Assembly: GCA_013399015.1 (NCBI GenBank)
Contig: VWZX01009978.1
Span: 234,398 to 298,397 of the forward strand
Length of the DNA stretch: 64,000 nucleotides
Reading direction: 5' to 3'
Origin: Galbula dea
Lineage: Eukaryota > Chordata > Aves > Piciformes > Galbulidae
Part shown: positions 24,501 to 30,298 of the stretch, in pieces
How positions within the stretch are numbered: position 1 is the first letter of the stretch
Layout: each line of letters opens with the position of its first letter
The notes under the pieces: model-generated
Told to the model about the DNA's origin: nothing
The model's input: the letters and a program-made list of their open reading frames with translations, nothing else
Database searches by the model: none
Position numbers and translations under genes: made by a program

Positions 24501-24749
24501 AGAACTCTCCTACAGCCCAGTAAACAGATCATTTCCAGATGTTTCCACCTACTCCTTAGCACACTGTTCCCTTCCCCCTCTCCCCTGTGGCCAGCCTTAG
24601 AGTTTCCTCCAGCAGCAGAGGTGGTTGGGCTCCATCTCCCACTCCCCACAGCCATCCCTACCTTGGGACTGGAAGACGTAACCGGGAGCGTTGCAGGCGG
24701 TGGCACTGAAGATGACAGCCCAGGTGAGAAGCCTCCAAGTTATTGCCAT
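395..24749 (-). CDS. ADAMTS10: ADAMTS10, partial gene: coding exons 1-9 (signal peptide to end of metalloprotease domain)
   Basis: Secreted zinc metalloprotease of the ADAMTS family. Family knowledge: ADAMTS10 binds fibrillin-1 and supports microfibril formation in the extracellular matrix; human loss causes Weill-Marchesani syndrome. The coding sequence joins nine minus-strand exons: 24749-24662, 18287-17923, 11896-11737, 8916-8699, 6527-6444, 6096-5951, 2030-1987, 789-684 and 541-395. All introns are GT-AG and all phases agree, giving 452 codons plus two bases without a stop. Visible landmarks are the signal peptide (1 to about 25), cysteine-switch Cys201, a PLKR cleavage motif ending at Arg240, zinc ligands His399, His403 and His409 with Glu400, and Met-turn Met427. 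ADAMTS10 is preferred to its paralogue ADAMTS6 because exon 9 reads HITMKTNPFVWS where ADAMTS6 has an ANTNPFSWS-type sequence. The C-terminal ancillary domains lie outside the window. Confidence 0.95.
684..789 (-). CDS. ADAMTS10: ADAMTS10 coding exon 8 (metalloprotease, first half of zinc site)
   Basis: Encodes residues 369-403 plus two bases of codon 404: GLAPVGGMCERERSCSINED, then IGLATAFTIAHEIGH. The first part of the HExxHxxGxxHD zinc signature is here (His399, Glu400, His403). The intron interrupts Thr404, so the signature is completed by exon 9. The acceptor is CCCTAG|GC and the donor is CAC|GTGAGT. Confidence 0.97.
790..1986. other. ADAMTS10 intron 7
   Basis: Unique sequence of about 1.2 kb with no recognisable repeat, apart from a short A-rich run near 1610. 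No coding potential is evident. Confidence 0.6.
1987..2030 (-). CDS. ADAMTS10: ADAMTS10 coding exon 7 (44-bp micro-exon, metalloprotease)
   Basis: A 44-bp exon encoding residues 354-368, RYDICIYKNKPCGTL, with the split codons completed by exons 6 and 8. It is recognised from the invariant YDIC and KPCGTLG motifs of ADAMTS catalytic domains. The acceptor is TTTGCAG|AT and the donor is CTGG|GTATGT. It is isolated by introns of about 1.2 kb and 3.9 kb, and an ORF-based search would miss it. Confidence 0.96.
2243..2998 (-). mobile_element. CR1 LINE fragment (intron 6)
   Basis: The reverse complement ends with the CR1 3' terminus (ATGATTCTATGATTCC-like). Upstream is the end of ORF2 in the form VLECVQRRARKVGKGLEHKC...EEQLRELGLVRLEKRRLRGDL. 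The copy is 5'-truncated with broken frames, and belongs to the same subfamily as copies at 9.1, 21.2, 23.9, 49.1 and 51.4 kb. Confidence 0.93.
2999..4318. other. Unique intronic DNA (intron 6)
   Basis: No exon or repeat family is recognised. Short ORFs here lack homology-like features. Confidence 0.5.
4319..4415 (+). mobile_element. CR1 3' end fragment
   Basis: About 100 bp of CR1 tail: GGTTTAGTGGT, TTGGACTTGATG and CCTTTTCCAACC, ending ATGATTC-like. Confidence 0.85.
4692..4991 (-). mobile_element. CR1 LINE fragment
   Basis: Starts CAGAATCCCAGAATG and continues with the AGCAGGGTCACCTAGAGCAGG and CACCACCTCCCTAGGCAGCC landmarks. It is a 300-bp 3' fragment of a different CR1 subfamily from the 2.2-kb copy, resembling the copy at 7815-8524. 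Confidence 0.92.
5031..5504 (+). mobile_element. CR1 LINE fragment (LLRALQQLWQ-type subfamily)
   Basis: The CR1 ORF2 C-terminal remnant reads KMLRALQQLWQEERLRALGLLSLEKSSPRGELL, and the 3' tail GGATGATCTCCAGAGGTCCC follows. It is closely similar to the copy at 26188-26641, so both derive from one divergent CR1 subfamily. Confidence 0.88.
5951..6096 (-). CDS. ADAMTS10: ADAMTS10 coding exon 6 (metalloprotease)
   Basis: Encodes residues 306-353 plus two bases: PTLEINHHAGKSLDSFCKWQ, then a short Asn/Gly-rich loop (NRNGNGN), then AIPENGIANHDTAVLIT. The loop replaces the NHSGHGN sequence of the human protein, so the sequon there is lost in this bird. Cys322 belongs to the catalytic-domain disulfide set. 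The acceptor is TTCCAG|CCC and the donor is CCAG|GTAAGG. Confidence 0.96.
6444..6527 (-). CDS. ADAMTS10: ADAMTS10 coding exon 5 (metalloprotease)
   Basis: An 84-bp exon of 28 codons, phase 0 at both ends, encoding residues 278-305 (VAKLFQDSSLG to LILLTEDQ). This reprolysin catalytic-domain segment is nearly identical to mammalian ADAMTS10. The acceptor is GTCAG|GTT and the donor is CAG|GTAAGC. Confidence 0.97.
6710..6957 (+). mobile_element. CR1 LINE 3' fragment (intron 4)
   Basis: Contains GAGAGGTTCAGGCTGGA, ACCCAGAGGGTGGCTGGGCTCTGG and TGGACTTGATCCTGCTGGGTCCCTTCC. It matches, in the opposite orientation, the subfamily of the 12033-12880 copy. Confidence 0.85.
7000..7814. other. Unique intronic DNA (intron 4)
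   Basis: No exon or repeat recognised. Confidence 0.5.
7815..8524 (+). mobile_element. CR1 LINE copy with open ORF2 3' segment (intron 4)
   Basis: Bases 7914-8441 still read as the C-terminal end of CR1 ORF2 (LYYALVRPHLESW, LLERVQERAKKMIRGVEHLS, LFSVVPRDRTRGN-like, and NLL at the stop). The CR1 3'UTR and terminus follow. The element lacks the endonuclease and reverse transcriptase core, so it is a dead 5'-truncated copy in antisense orientation to ADAMTS10. Confidence 0.95.
8699..8916 (-). CDS. ADAMTS10: ADAMTS10 coding exon 4 (prodomain end, cleavage site, start of catalytic domain)
   Basis: Encodes residues 205-277. It starts DEKPWKGRHWW, the conserved end of the propeptide, followed by an NHS sequon at Asn229. 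The proprotein-convertase region reads QLPLKR|SVS, with cleavage expected after Arg240. The P4 residue is Pro, so this is not the RX(K/R)R furin consensus; human ADAMTS10 has a similarly weak GLKR site. The catalytic domain begins ERYVETLVVADKMMV and runs to LAIMNI. The acceptor is TTCTGCAG and the donor is ATT|GTAAGT. Confidence 0.97.
9101..9746 (-). mobile_element. CR1 LINE fragment (intron 3)
   Basis: Starts at the CR1 3' terminus (ATAGAATCATTTTGATTGG). It shares the RARKVGKGLEHKCCEEQLRELG-type ORF2 remnant and the same approximate 5' truncation point with the copies at 2.2 and 51.4 kb. Confidence 0.93.
10107..10218. repeat. Dispersed repeat copy A (intron 3)
   Basis: About 110 bp matching 11146-11262 at roughly 85-90% by eye. 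Both copies carry GAACCATCTCCTGCCCTGTC and GAGCTGGCTGGATCCTCCTC-like segments. This is either a local segmental duplication or an unrecognised interspersed repeat. Confidence 0.7.
11146..11262. repeat. Dispersed repeat copy B (intron 3)
   Basis: The partner of 10107-10218, in the same orientation about 1 kb away. Confidence 0.7.
11559..11635. repeat. Perfect 77-bp palindrome (38-bp arms, 1-nt spacer)
   Basis: The left arm (11559-11596) is the exact reverse complement of the right arm (11598-11635), with a single C between them. The arm starts TTTCTTGAATGCAAGAG. It would form a hairpin in DNA or in the ADAMTS10 pre-mRNA, about 100 nt downstream of the exon 3 donor. Flanks do not extend the symmetry. 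It may be a hairpin-type insertion or a fold-back artefact. Confidence 0.95.
11737..11896 (-). CDS. ADAMTS10: ADAMTS10 coding exon 3 (prodomain, cysteine switch)
   Basis: Encodes residues 152-204 plus one base. It starts HGVIVADEEEYFIEPL, a strongly conserved ADAMTS prodomain motif, and ends in the cysteine-switch segment DAACGVL, with Cys201 expected to hold the catalytic zinc in the zymogen. The middle (about residues 168-183) is a Gly/Ser-rich linker with an NLS sequon. The acceptor is TTCTGCAG and the donor is CTAG|GTATCT. A perfect palindrome lies about 100 bp downstream in intron 3. Confidence 0.95.
12033..12880 (-). mobile_element. CR1 LINE copy, about 850 bp (intron 2)
   Basis: The longest CR1 piece in the window. 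The 3' terminus is at 12033, followed by the AATCACCCCATGTGCCTGAGGG region. The ORF2 end in reverse (VIVPLCPALLQPHLEYWVQFW, LLESVQRRVMKMVKGLEGK) follows, and upstream sequence reaches the LVDSKLKMSQQCALAARRAN motif. It is inactivated by stops and truncation. Confidence 0.94.
12881..12992 (-). mobile_element. CR1 3' fragment abutting the previous CR1
   Basis: Starts CACAGAATCATGAAGGTTGG exactly where the 12033-12880 copy ends. Two CR1 subfamilies therefore sit head-to-tail, which suggests one inserted next to or into the other. Confidence 0.9.
12993..14990. other. Unique intronic DNA (intron 2)
   Basis: No exon is recognised. It contains a short imperfect duplication near 13710-13755 (AGGTCTGACCAACC / AGGTCTGAGCAACC), the CpG cluster at 14380-14475, and a run of G at 14991-15000 at its edge. 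Confidence 0.5.
14380..14475. other. Small CpG cluster in ADAMTS10 intron 2
   Basis: About eight CpGs in 90 bp (GCTCCGGCGG, GCCGGCTTCGGGACGGGG) stand out from the CpG-depleted intron. The function is unknown: it may be an intronic regulatory element or a remnant of a GC-rich insertion. Confidence 0.25.
14991..15054 (+). mobile_element. CR1 3' terminal fragment
   Basis: Only the last 60 bp or so: GGTTGGACTCTATGATCTCC, AGAGGTCCCTTCC, ending ATTCTGTGATTC. Confidence 0.85.
15333..15665 (-). mobile_element. CR1 LINE 3' fragment (intron 2)
   Basis: The CR1 terminus TGGAATCATAGAATTG is followed by CAGCACTGCCAGGTCACCAC and a diverged body. Confidence 0.88.
15666..17922. other. Unique intronic DNA (intron 2)
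   Basis: 2.2 kb without a recognised exon or repeat family. A T-rich run lies at 17389-17404. Confidence 0.5.
17923..18287 (-). CDS. ADAMTS10: ADAMTS10 coding exon 2 (prodomain, first part)
   Basis: Encodes residues 30-151, opening EEFLSSLDHYEIAFPI and closing VAISNCNGL. This is the reprolysin-type propeptide fold, with the family pattern FLLNLT, VEYW and CHYAGHLQ. An N-glycosylation sequon NLT lies at about residues 96-98. A basic stretch KQRPRR (about residues 63-68) resembles an internal proprotein-convertase site in the prodomain. The acceptor is TCCCCAG and the donor is CTG|GTGAGT. A 31/36-bp minisatellite starts about 125 bp upstream of the acceptor. The middle of the exon aligns less well with mammalian ADAMTS10, as is usual for prodomains. 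Confidence 0.93.
18415..19035. repeat. Minisatellite, 31/36-bp units (intron 1, next to exon 2)
   Basis: About 18 units of the form GGATCCTTGGCTGACACAGA plus GGGGCTGCTCT, some with a 5-bp GGTCA insertion making 36 bp. Many units carry a GGATCC site. An N at 18662 lies inside. Long open frames here (SAKDPEQPLCVSQGS repeats) are by-products of the tandem array and not a protein. Confidence 0.95.
19360..19475 (+). mobile_element. CR1 3' fragment (intron 1)
   Basis: TTCACAAAACATCTAGATG, then GGTTTAGTGGCATGG and the TTCTGTGAT end. Confidence 0.88.
19480..20604. other. Unique intronic DNA (intron 1)
   Basis: No exon or repeat family recognised. Confidence 0.5.
20605..20728 (+). mobile_element. 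CR1 3' fragment (intron 1)
   Basis: GGACATGGTTTAGTGG, GGACTCAGTGATCTCAGAGG and TTTTCCAACCATAATG. Confidence 0.88.
21208..21578 (+). mobile_element. CR1 LINE fragment (intron 1)
   Basis: Begins at GGTGCTGGAGTGTGTGCAGA and keeps the GAGCACAAGTGTTGTGAGGA motif. It has lost about 80 bp between the GGAGGCTCAAG and TGATAGGACAAG segments when compared with the 49-kb copy, i.e. an internal deletion. Confidence 0.92.
21579..22717. other. Unique intronic DNA (intron 1)
   Basis: No exon or repeat family recognised. Confidence 0.5.
22718..22822 (-). mobile_element. CR1 3' fragment (intron 1)
   Basis: AGAGAATTATTGAGGTTGG, then AAGACCTTTAAGATC-like and CCACTAAACCATGCCCC. Confidence 0.87.
23140..23290. 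repeat. Short tandem array, 61-bp period (intron 1)
   Basis: About 2.4 copies of a unit starting CAGCACACAGCTCCATGGCC, at 23140, 23201 and 23262. Each unit itself contains two related CAGCTCCATGGCCACC halves. Confidence 0.9.
23687..23718. repeat. (CA)n microsatellite
   Basis: Interrupted dinucleotide run of about 30 bp. Confidence 0.95.
23886..24403 (+). mobile_element. CR1 LINE fragment (intron 1)
   Basis: Carries the VIEVLECGQRRARKVGKGLEH-type ORF2 end and a complete 3' tail to GTGATTCC. It lies 260 bp downstream of ADAMTS10 exon 1, antisense to the gene. Confidence 0.93.
24662..24749 (-). CDS. ADAMTS10: ADAMTS10 coding exon 1 (signal peptide)
   Basis: Encodes residues 1-29 plus the first base of codon 30. 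The ATG at 24749 has a strong Kozak context (A at -3, G at +4). The product begins MAITWRLL, followed by a hydrophobic stretch (LLTWAVIFSATA) as expected of a secretory signal peptide, with cleavage plausible near residues 18-25. It ends FQSQ, lining up with the FRSQ that precedes the prodomain in the human protein. The donor is CAAG|GTAGGG. The signal peptide is diverged from mammalian ADAMTS10, so the assignment rests on the FxSQ/EEFLSSL junction, the matching phase (1) and the position upstream of exon 2. Confidence 0.85.
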
Positions 24750-24779
24750 GGTTAGGGATGGTGGTCAGAGAGCAGGGAG

Positions 24780-24912
24780 TCTTGTGCCAGCTGGCAGGGC
24801 GCTGTCCCCACATGTCTCTCTCTCTGTCCCCCCTTATGTAGAGACAGGAGTCCTCGGTCCCTCCGCAGGCATCATCGGCCGCTCCGCGATCCTCCCAAAG
24901 CAGTGAGGCCGA
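24780..24912 (-). promoter_or_regulatory. Candidate ADAMTS10 promoter/5'UTR: CpG cluster just upstream of the start codon
   Basis: This stretch, 30-165 bp upstream of the ATG, has about eight CpGs in its distal half (24853-24912), while surrounding intronic and intergenic DNA has very few. On the minus strand a TATA-like TACATAAGG lies at about 24831-24839, followed by a GA-rich stretch. This suits a core promoter close to exon 1, but a spliced upstream 5'UTR exon cannot be excluded. No transcript evidence is available. Confidence 0.3.
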
Positions 24913-25054
24913 TGAGGTGTGGGTGCTGGGTGCTGGGTGCTGTGCCCAGGCCAGCCCAGGGGGGTCAGCATGGGTTAGTTGGAAGCACAGGCTCTCGGTG
25001 GCATTGCCCCTGTGAAGGAGAAGGGTGGGAGTGAACATCTGCTTGAACATCATC

Positions 25055-25275
25055 TCCAGCCCAGATAAAGGGAAGCAGGCTGCAGAGGCAAGAGGACTGG
25101 GCAGGAATGCTTCTGCCCTCTTCCATCACAAGGTGAGGATGCTGAGACCAGCACCATGGGTCCATGAGGCCATGTCCACCTGGTGACAGCATCCTCTGTA
25201 GTGTCCCTCCTCACGCAAGAGCATGGAGAAGGCAGAGCCGTGACCACTGCAACTGATGGCCAAGCGTGGCAGATG
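25055..25275. repeat. Dispersed repeat pair, copy 1 (upstream of ADAMTS10)
   Basis: About 220 bp similar to 27865-28085 in the same orientation. Shared segments include AGGCCATGTCCACCTGGTGA and CAGCATCCTCTGTA. It starts about 300 bp upstream of the ADAMTS10 start codon. Confidence 0.8.
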
Positions 25276-26187
25276 CCAATGGGAGAGGTGGGTAGAGATG
25301 AAGCAAAGGATGGAGAAGAAGGAGATGAAGGAGAAAATGATGTGCAGGGTGGATGAGGAAAGCCTGATCTTAGAGAAGGGCAGAGTGAGATGGAAAGGAA
25401 GGAAGAAAAAGAGGAGAAAAGGTCAGGGAGAAAATGCAAATGCAATTAATCACTTCAGGTCACAGCACTGGAAGACCACATTATCCTGCTGTGGGGACAC
25501 TGCTCACCTAGGTGCTCTCCAGGAGACAAACCCTGCTCCCCAAACAGCTCCCACTCTGCTCTGACACTGCTATACACACCTGAAGCCCACTGAAGGGCTG
25601 CTATATTCTTTACACCCAAGGAAAGGAGTTTGGACTAAAGAGGAACCCTTTGTTCCCTGGCAACACCATGAGGAAGCTCAGACTGAAAGAGTGACCTCGT
25701 CTCAGTTACCTGATCTCTTCAAATAAAACACCAAATAAAAGCATGAGCAGGGTGTAAGTGAGCAGCAATCTTGAAAACCTCTCTACTCCAGTTTCCCTGG
25801 CTTTAAAATGCACTTTAGTGATGGTCACTGCACTGGGAGATGAGAACTTGGTCTCAGAGTGTGTTGGCTAAAGCTAAAGAAGTGATGGAAAACAAAGGAA
25901 CCATTCAGGGAACTCACCCTTGCCCTCAGCCCTATCCACAAATGGATCCTGAGATTCCAATTGTATTTGTTATTTAAAATGATTTGCTAATTGCTTCACT
26001 GAAAGGTTGTTGGCTCCAAGAGAATTTCCACTCAGGCTGAGGCAATTACACAGAACTCACATGGTGCTGCAGAGCTGCACAAAGCCTGGGGGTGGTTTTC
26101 CCTTCCAGTGATTGGATGATGTATGGAAGGAATATGGGACATGCCTACCTCCTGCCTGGAGAACCCCAAATATCTGAACAGCAAAAC
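25276..26187. other. Unique upstream DNA
   Basis: Contains a purine-rich stretch near 25300-25430. No exon or repeat family recognised. Confidence 0.5.
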
Positions 26188-26641
26188 CAAGGAACTGCTG
26201 GAGAGAGTCCACTGGAGGCTAGGAAGATGCTGAGGGCACTGGAGCAGCTCTGGCAGGAGGAAAGGCTGAGAGCCTTGGGGCTGCTGAGCCTGGAGAAGAG
26301 CAGCCCCAGAGGGGAGCTGCTCAATGCTGAGCAAGAGCTGAAGGCTGGGGGCAAGAGGCTGGGGCCAGATTCTGCTCAGTGGTGTCCAGGGCCAGGCCAA
26401 GGGGCACTGGGCACCGACTGGAAGCCAGGAGGCTCCAGCTGAGCAGGAGAAACTTGTTTGTTGTGAGGGTGTTGGAGCCCTGGCCCAGGCTTTGCAGAGA
26501 GGCTGTGGAGTCTCCTTGTGTGGAGAGATTGCCAAGGCAGCTGGAGGTGACCCTGGGCAAGCTGCTGTGGGTGCCCCTGCTGGAGCAGGGGGTTGGCCTG
26601 GATGATCCCCAGAGATCCCTTCCAACCCATACCATGCTGGG
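26188..26641 (+). mobile_element. CR1 LINE fragment (same subfamily as 5031-5504)
   Basis: The ORF2 remnant KMLRALEQLWQEERLRALGLLS, then the 3' tail GGATGATCCCCAGAGATCCC. Its similarity to the 5-kb copy is high over more than 400 bp. Confidence 0.9.
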
Positions 26642-26923
26642 ATTTGGGGATGCTTTGCTGGAGAGCAGCCTTGCAGTGGAGTGCAGACCTTCCTGCAAAG
26701 GTGGCAGACCACTGCACACCGAAGCCTGACCTCAGACTGGTGATGTAGCTACGACCTGCACAGCAGCAGCCAGTGCTGGAGCATGGCAGGGAAAGGCAGA
26801 ACAAATGCTCCTGACCTGCTGAGAACATGAGGCTGGCCTGGAGACAGGAGGATGATGCTGATTGGAAAGGTATCAATGCCATGGCATGTGTGTGGTCCTC
26901 ATCCCAGTAAGGAAACACTTGGA

Positions 26924-27260
26924 ACAGAATCACAGAATCATTAAGGTTGGAAAAGGCCTCTGAGATCATCAAGTCCAACTGTTCAGCCAACATCACCAAA
27001 CCATGTCCCCAGGCACCATAACTCTATGATTTTTGAACCCCTCCAGGGATGGTGACTCCACCACTGTCCTGGGCAGCCTGGGCAAAAGCCTGATAACATC
27101 TCTTGGTAAAGAAATTCTTCCTAATATCCAGGCTCAACCTCCCCCTCTGCAAGTTGAAGCCATTGCCTCTTGTTATCACTCCTTACCTGGGAGAAGAGAC
27201 CCAGCCCCACCTTACTACCACCTCTTTCATTAACCCTTGCCTTGCTCTGCTCTGGGGTGT
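26924..27260 (-). mobile_element. CR1 LINE 3' fragment
   Basis: AGAATCACAGAATCATTAAGG terminus, then CACCACTGTCCTGGGCAGCC. Confidence 0.9.
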
Positions 27261-27864
27261 TTGAAATAGTGAAGGCTAACTCCAGGCTAGAGCACAGGGT
27301 AGGAAAGTCTGGTTCCTCCTCAGCCCTACCATGCTCTACCTCTTATCCTCATGACTCTGCTATTTATTTTCCTTTCTGTTTTCCCATCTTCACCATGCAG
27401 CTGATGTTCTTTGTGCTGCAGGGACCTGGAATAAGACCCACCAGAGGCCAGAGACAACACTGGTGAGCTACAAGAAGAAATCAAGAGAGATGATTCATTC
27501 CTCCAATAATTCATCTAAAGAAGTTAATGATTTTTTTCCCCTGCCAGATAGCAATGTTGGGAGCAGAATTAATCCTGCATCTTTAAAGAACAATTTGGAA
27601 TTCCACATTTTACATGTTAAAGATTTTTTTTACTATTTACAGTTAAAAATTGCCCAAAGGCCTCACCCAGCAGTGAGCCCCTGGGCTGGTCCCTCCAGTC
27701 ACACATGGTACCACTTGCCAGGTTGGTTTCTTCAAAGACCAGACACAACACTTATGATGACAGCCTCAAAGACTGCCCCCACACACAGCAAACATGGGAC
27801 TGAACTGTCTGATGGGGGTAAAACTGCCCTAAATGCCATCTCCAGCTGCTTCTTCACTCAGCCA
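27261..27864. other. Unique upstream DNA
   Basis: AT-richer than average, with short T and A runs near 27530 and 27625. No exon recognised. Confidence 0.5.
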
Positions 27865-28085
27865 TCCCAGGTAAAAGGAAATAGGCAGCAGAGGCAAGAA
27901 GATTGGGCAGGAATTCTTCTGCCCTCTTCCACCATGAGACAAGGATGCTGAGACCAGCACTGTGTGTCCACAAGGCCATGTCCACCTGGTGACAGCATCC
28001 TCTGTAAGTGTCCTTCCTTGGCTGGGGCAAGGAGAGGGCAGAGCCCTGACCACAGCAACTCATGGCCAAGTGTAGTGGCTGCTGC
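27865..28085. repeat. Dispersed repeat pair, copy 2
   Basis: The partner of 25055-25275, 2.8 kb away. Confidence 0.8.
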
Positions 28086-28744
28086 AAGCTGCTCCATGCC
28101 TGCTCCCTGCAGGGCTGCAGGAAGTCAACTGGAAAAGGGAGAAGGTGAAAGGGAAGCTGAGTGTGCTCCAGCCCTCTCCTAAGTCAGCAGTTTTCAGCAT
28201 CTATTACAGCCTGAGATTCCAGCTTTAAAATCCTGTCACAGCTCCAAGGTCTGTGGACAGAAAGCTGCTCAGCTGAAGTATATTTTCTCCTGGGCTTCAC
28301 ACTACCAAGTTTTCTTGTTTCCCAGCTGCTGAAGGCACTTCCTCAAGGGCTGTCGTTATTTCCTGTCCTTCCTCTGCCTCTCCACGACCCTGAGCTGGGC
28401 CAGTCGTGGCTGATGGCCTCATCTCCCCTCTGCCCTTCCCTCCCTCCCCCAATCCTGACTTCTCAGCATCCCCTAGAGCAAGAGCTTGGGAGGGGGGGAG
28501 GTGTCTGCAGGCACCAGGACCTTGCAGCCCTGACCCTGGGGAAAGAAGGGACTTTGGGAGCAGCACAAGTCAGCAATTACAGCTGCAAAATTCCCGTAAG
28601 CCAGGCTGGGGGAAGGGCTCAGCTGCCATTCCTCCCTGCATGCAGCAAGGAAAACATGGCCCCTTCCCAGCAGTGCTTTGCTTCTGAGACCACGATGAGC
28701 TGGATGCTCCAAGAGGTCCTTCACCTCCTGCAAGAGGTCCATAA

Positions 28745-29205
28745 GAAGGGGTAGAGCTGGATCCTGAAGGACAAGGACCCTTACCATGGAGCAGAGCTGG
28801 GTCCTGCAGGACAAGGACCCCTCCCATGGAACAGAGCTGAGTCCTGCAGGACAAGGACCCCTACCATGGAACAGAGCTGGATCCTGCAGGGCAAGGATCC
28901 TTACCATGGAGCAGAGCTGGGTCCTGCAGGACAAGGACCCCTCCCATGGAACAGAGCTGAGTCCTGCAGGACAAGGACCCCTACCATGGAACAGAGCTGG
29001 ATCCTGCAGGGCAAGGATCCTTACCATGGAGCAGAGCTGGGTCCTGCAGGACAAGGACCCCTCCCATGGAACAGAGCTGAGTCCTGCAGGACAAGGACCC
29101 CTACCATGGAACAGAGCTGGATCCTGCAGGGCAAGGATCCTTACCATGGAACAGAGCTGGATCCTGCAGGACAAGGACCCCTCCCATGGAGCAGAGCTGG
29201 AGGAG
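28745..29205. repeat. Minisatellite with 40-bp units in a 120-bp higher-order repeat
   Basis: Units of 40 bp (CCATGGAACAGAGCTGGATC, then CTGCAGGACAAGGACCCCTC) recur in sets of three variants. The 120-bp set repeats almost perfectly three times at 28801, 28921 and 29041. Because 120 is divisible by three, long open frames appear in several frames, including a 362-codon one on the minus strand. I regard these as artefacts of the array. Confidence 0.96.
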
Positions 29206-29339
29206 CAGAGTCTCCATGGATCTTCACTACCTACAAACTTTTCCATAACCTCCCTTTTCAGACTTTTCTTTCTGCAGCAGCAGTGACCAGCAAGCATGGA
29301 CAAGCCCAAGGAGTCCAAGGGGGGGTGGTGGGATGATGG

Positions 29340-29510
29340 AGAAGCCGTGGGGGCATAGGGTGACCTCTCTGGTCTCGTGCCTCCCGCGCTTGGGCCGGTT
29401 CCGATTTGCCTCCTTCCCGAGGAATTCGGTGTCCTTGGCAAGGGCTCCGCCAGCGGCCGACGCTCCCTGCTCCCCGTGCCAAGGTGGCTTTCACCACTTG
29501 AACTCCTTGC
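29340..29510. promoter_or_regulatory. CpG-rich patch 4.6 kb upstream of ADAMTS10
   Basis: About 13 CpGs fall in some 160 bp, including CCCGCG, GCCGGTTCCG and GCGGCCGACG, in otherwise CpG-poor DNA. It could be an alternative promoter or non-coding first exon of ADAMTS10, or a GC-rich relic. I found no convincing splice donor on the minus strand. It immediately follows the 120-bp higher-order minisatellite. Confidence 0.3.
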
Positions 29511-30002
29511 TCTCCAGGCAAGGGAGATAGCAGGGCTGAGGAGAGCAAGGGATGATGCCACCCCGAACCACTGGTAGCTTGAAGGTCACCTCTTCCCACA
29601 CCGCAAAGAGGCGAGAGAAGGGGGAGGGCTGGGGAAGGAGTTTTAAGATCCAAGCTGGAATAAAGCAAAAGGAGAAGAGAGAGAAAGAAAAAGCAAAGCA
29701 GATGACAACTGTTACTAATTTCAACATCGGGGCTGCAGACAGAATTCCCTGAAAGCCCAGCTTTTTGGCCGGGGAGGAAGCTTTATGGGAAGGTAATAGG
29801 AAGCAGATGGGCTCTGCTCGGGGCCAAGAGGAAGGTTCAAGGTGCCTCCTAGTGCAGGGGAGAGGAATTTAACTGCTTTTAAAGATGCAGGCCCTGATGG
29901 CTTCCAGGTTTCTCATCCAGCTTTTGCAAATTATGAGCTCAGGTGTCCTTCTCCCTTTTTAATTTTTTTCTGTTGAAAGAGGAATAAATACAGATAGAGA
30001 TC
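29511..30002. other. Unique upstream DNA
   Basis: No repeat family or exon recognised; a purine-rich stretch lies near 29605-29700. Confidence 0.45.
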
Positions 30003-30298
30003 AGAGAATCACAGAATGGGTTGGAAGGGACCTTAAAGATCATCTGTCACAGGCAGGGATGCCACCCACTAGATCAGGTTGCCCAGGGCCACATCCAACC
30101 TGGCCTTGAACACTGCCAGGATGGGGCAGCCACAACTTCTCTGGGTCATCTGTTCCAGTGTCTCACCACCCTCTGAGTAAAGTAATTCTTCCTAACATCT
30201 AATCTAAACCACTTCTTTCTCAGTTTAAACCCTTCCCCTTTGTCCTAGCACTGTCTGCCTGTGTAGATTGCTGCTTCCAGCCTTCCCTTGTAGGAGAA
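30003..30298 (-). mobile_element. CR1 LINE 3' fragment (subfamily with GCCACCCACTAGATCAGG)
   Basis: Starts AGAGAATCACAGAATGGG, then GATCAGGTTGCCCAGGGCC and a TGGCCTTGAACACTGCCAGG segment. No other copy in the window belongs to this subfamily. Confidence 0.93.

Noticed and set aside
28473..29561. 362-codon open frame on the minus strand
   Set aside because: It is created by the 40/120-bp minisatellite, which stays open in several frames on both strands. The protein is simply repeated LQDPALFHG-type units with no domain.
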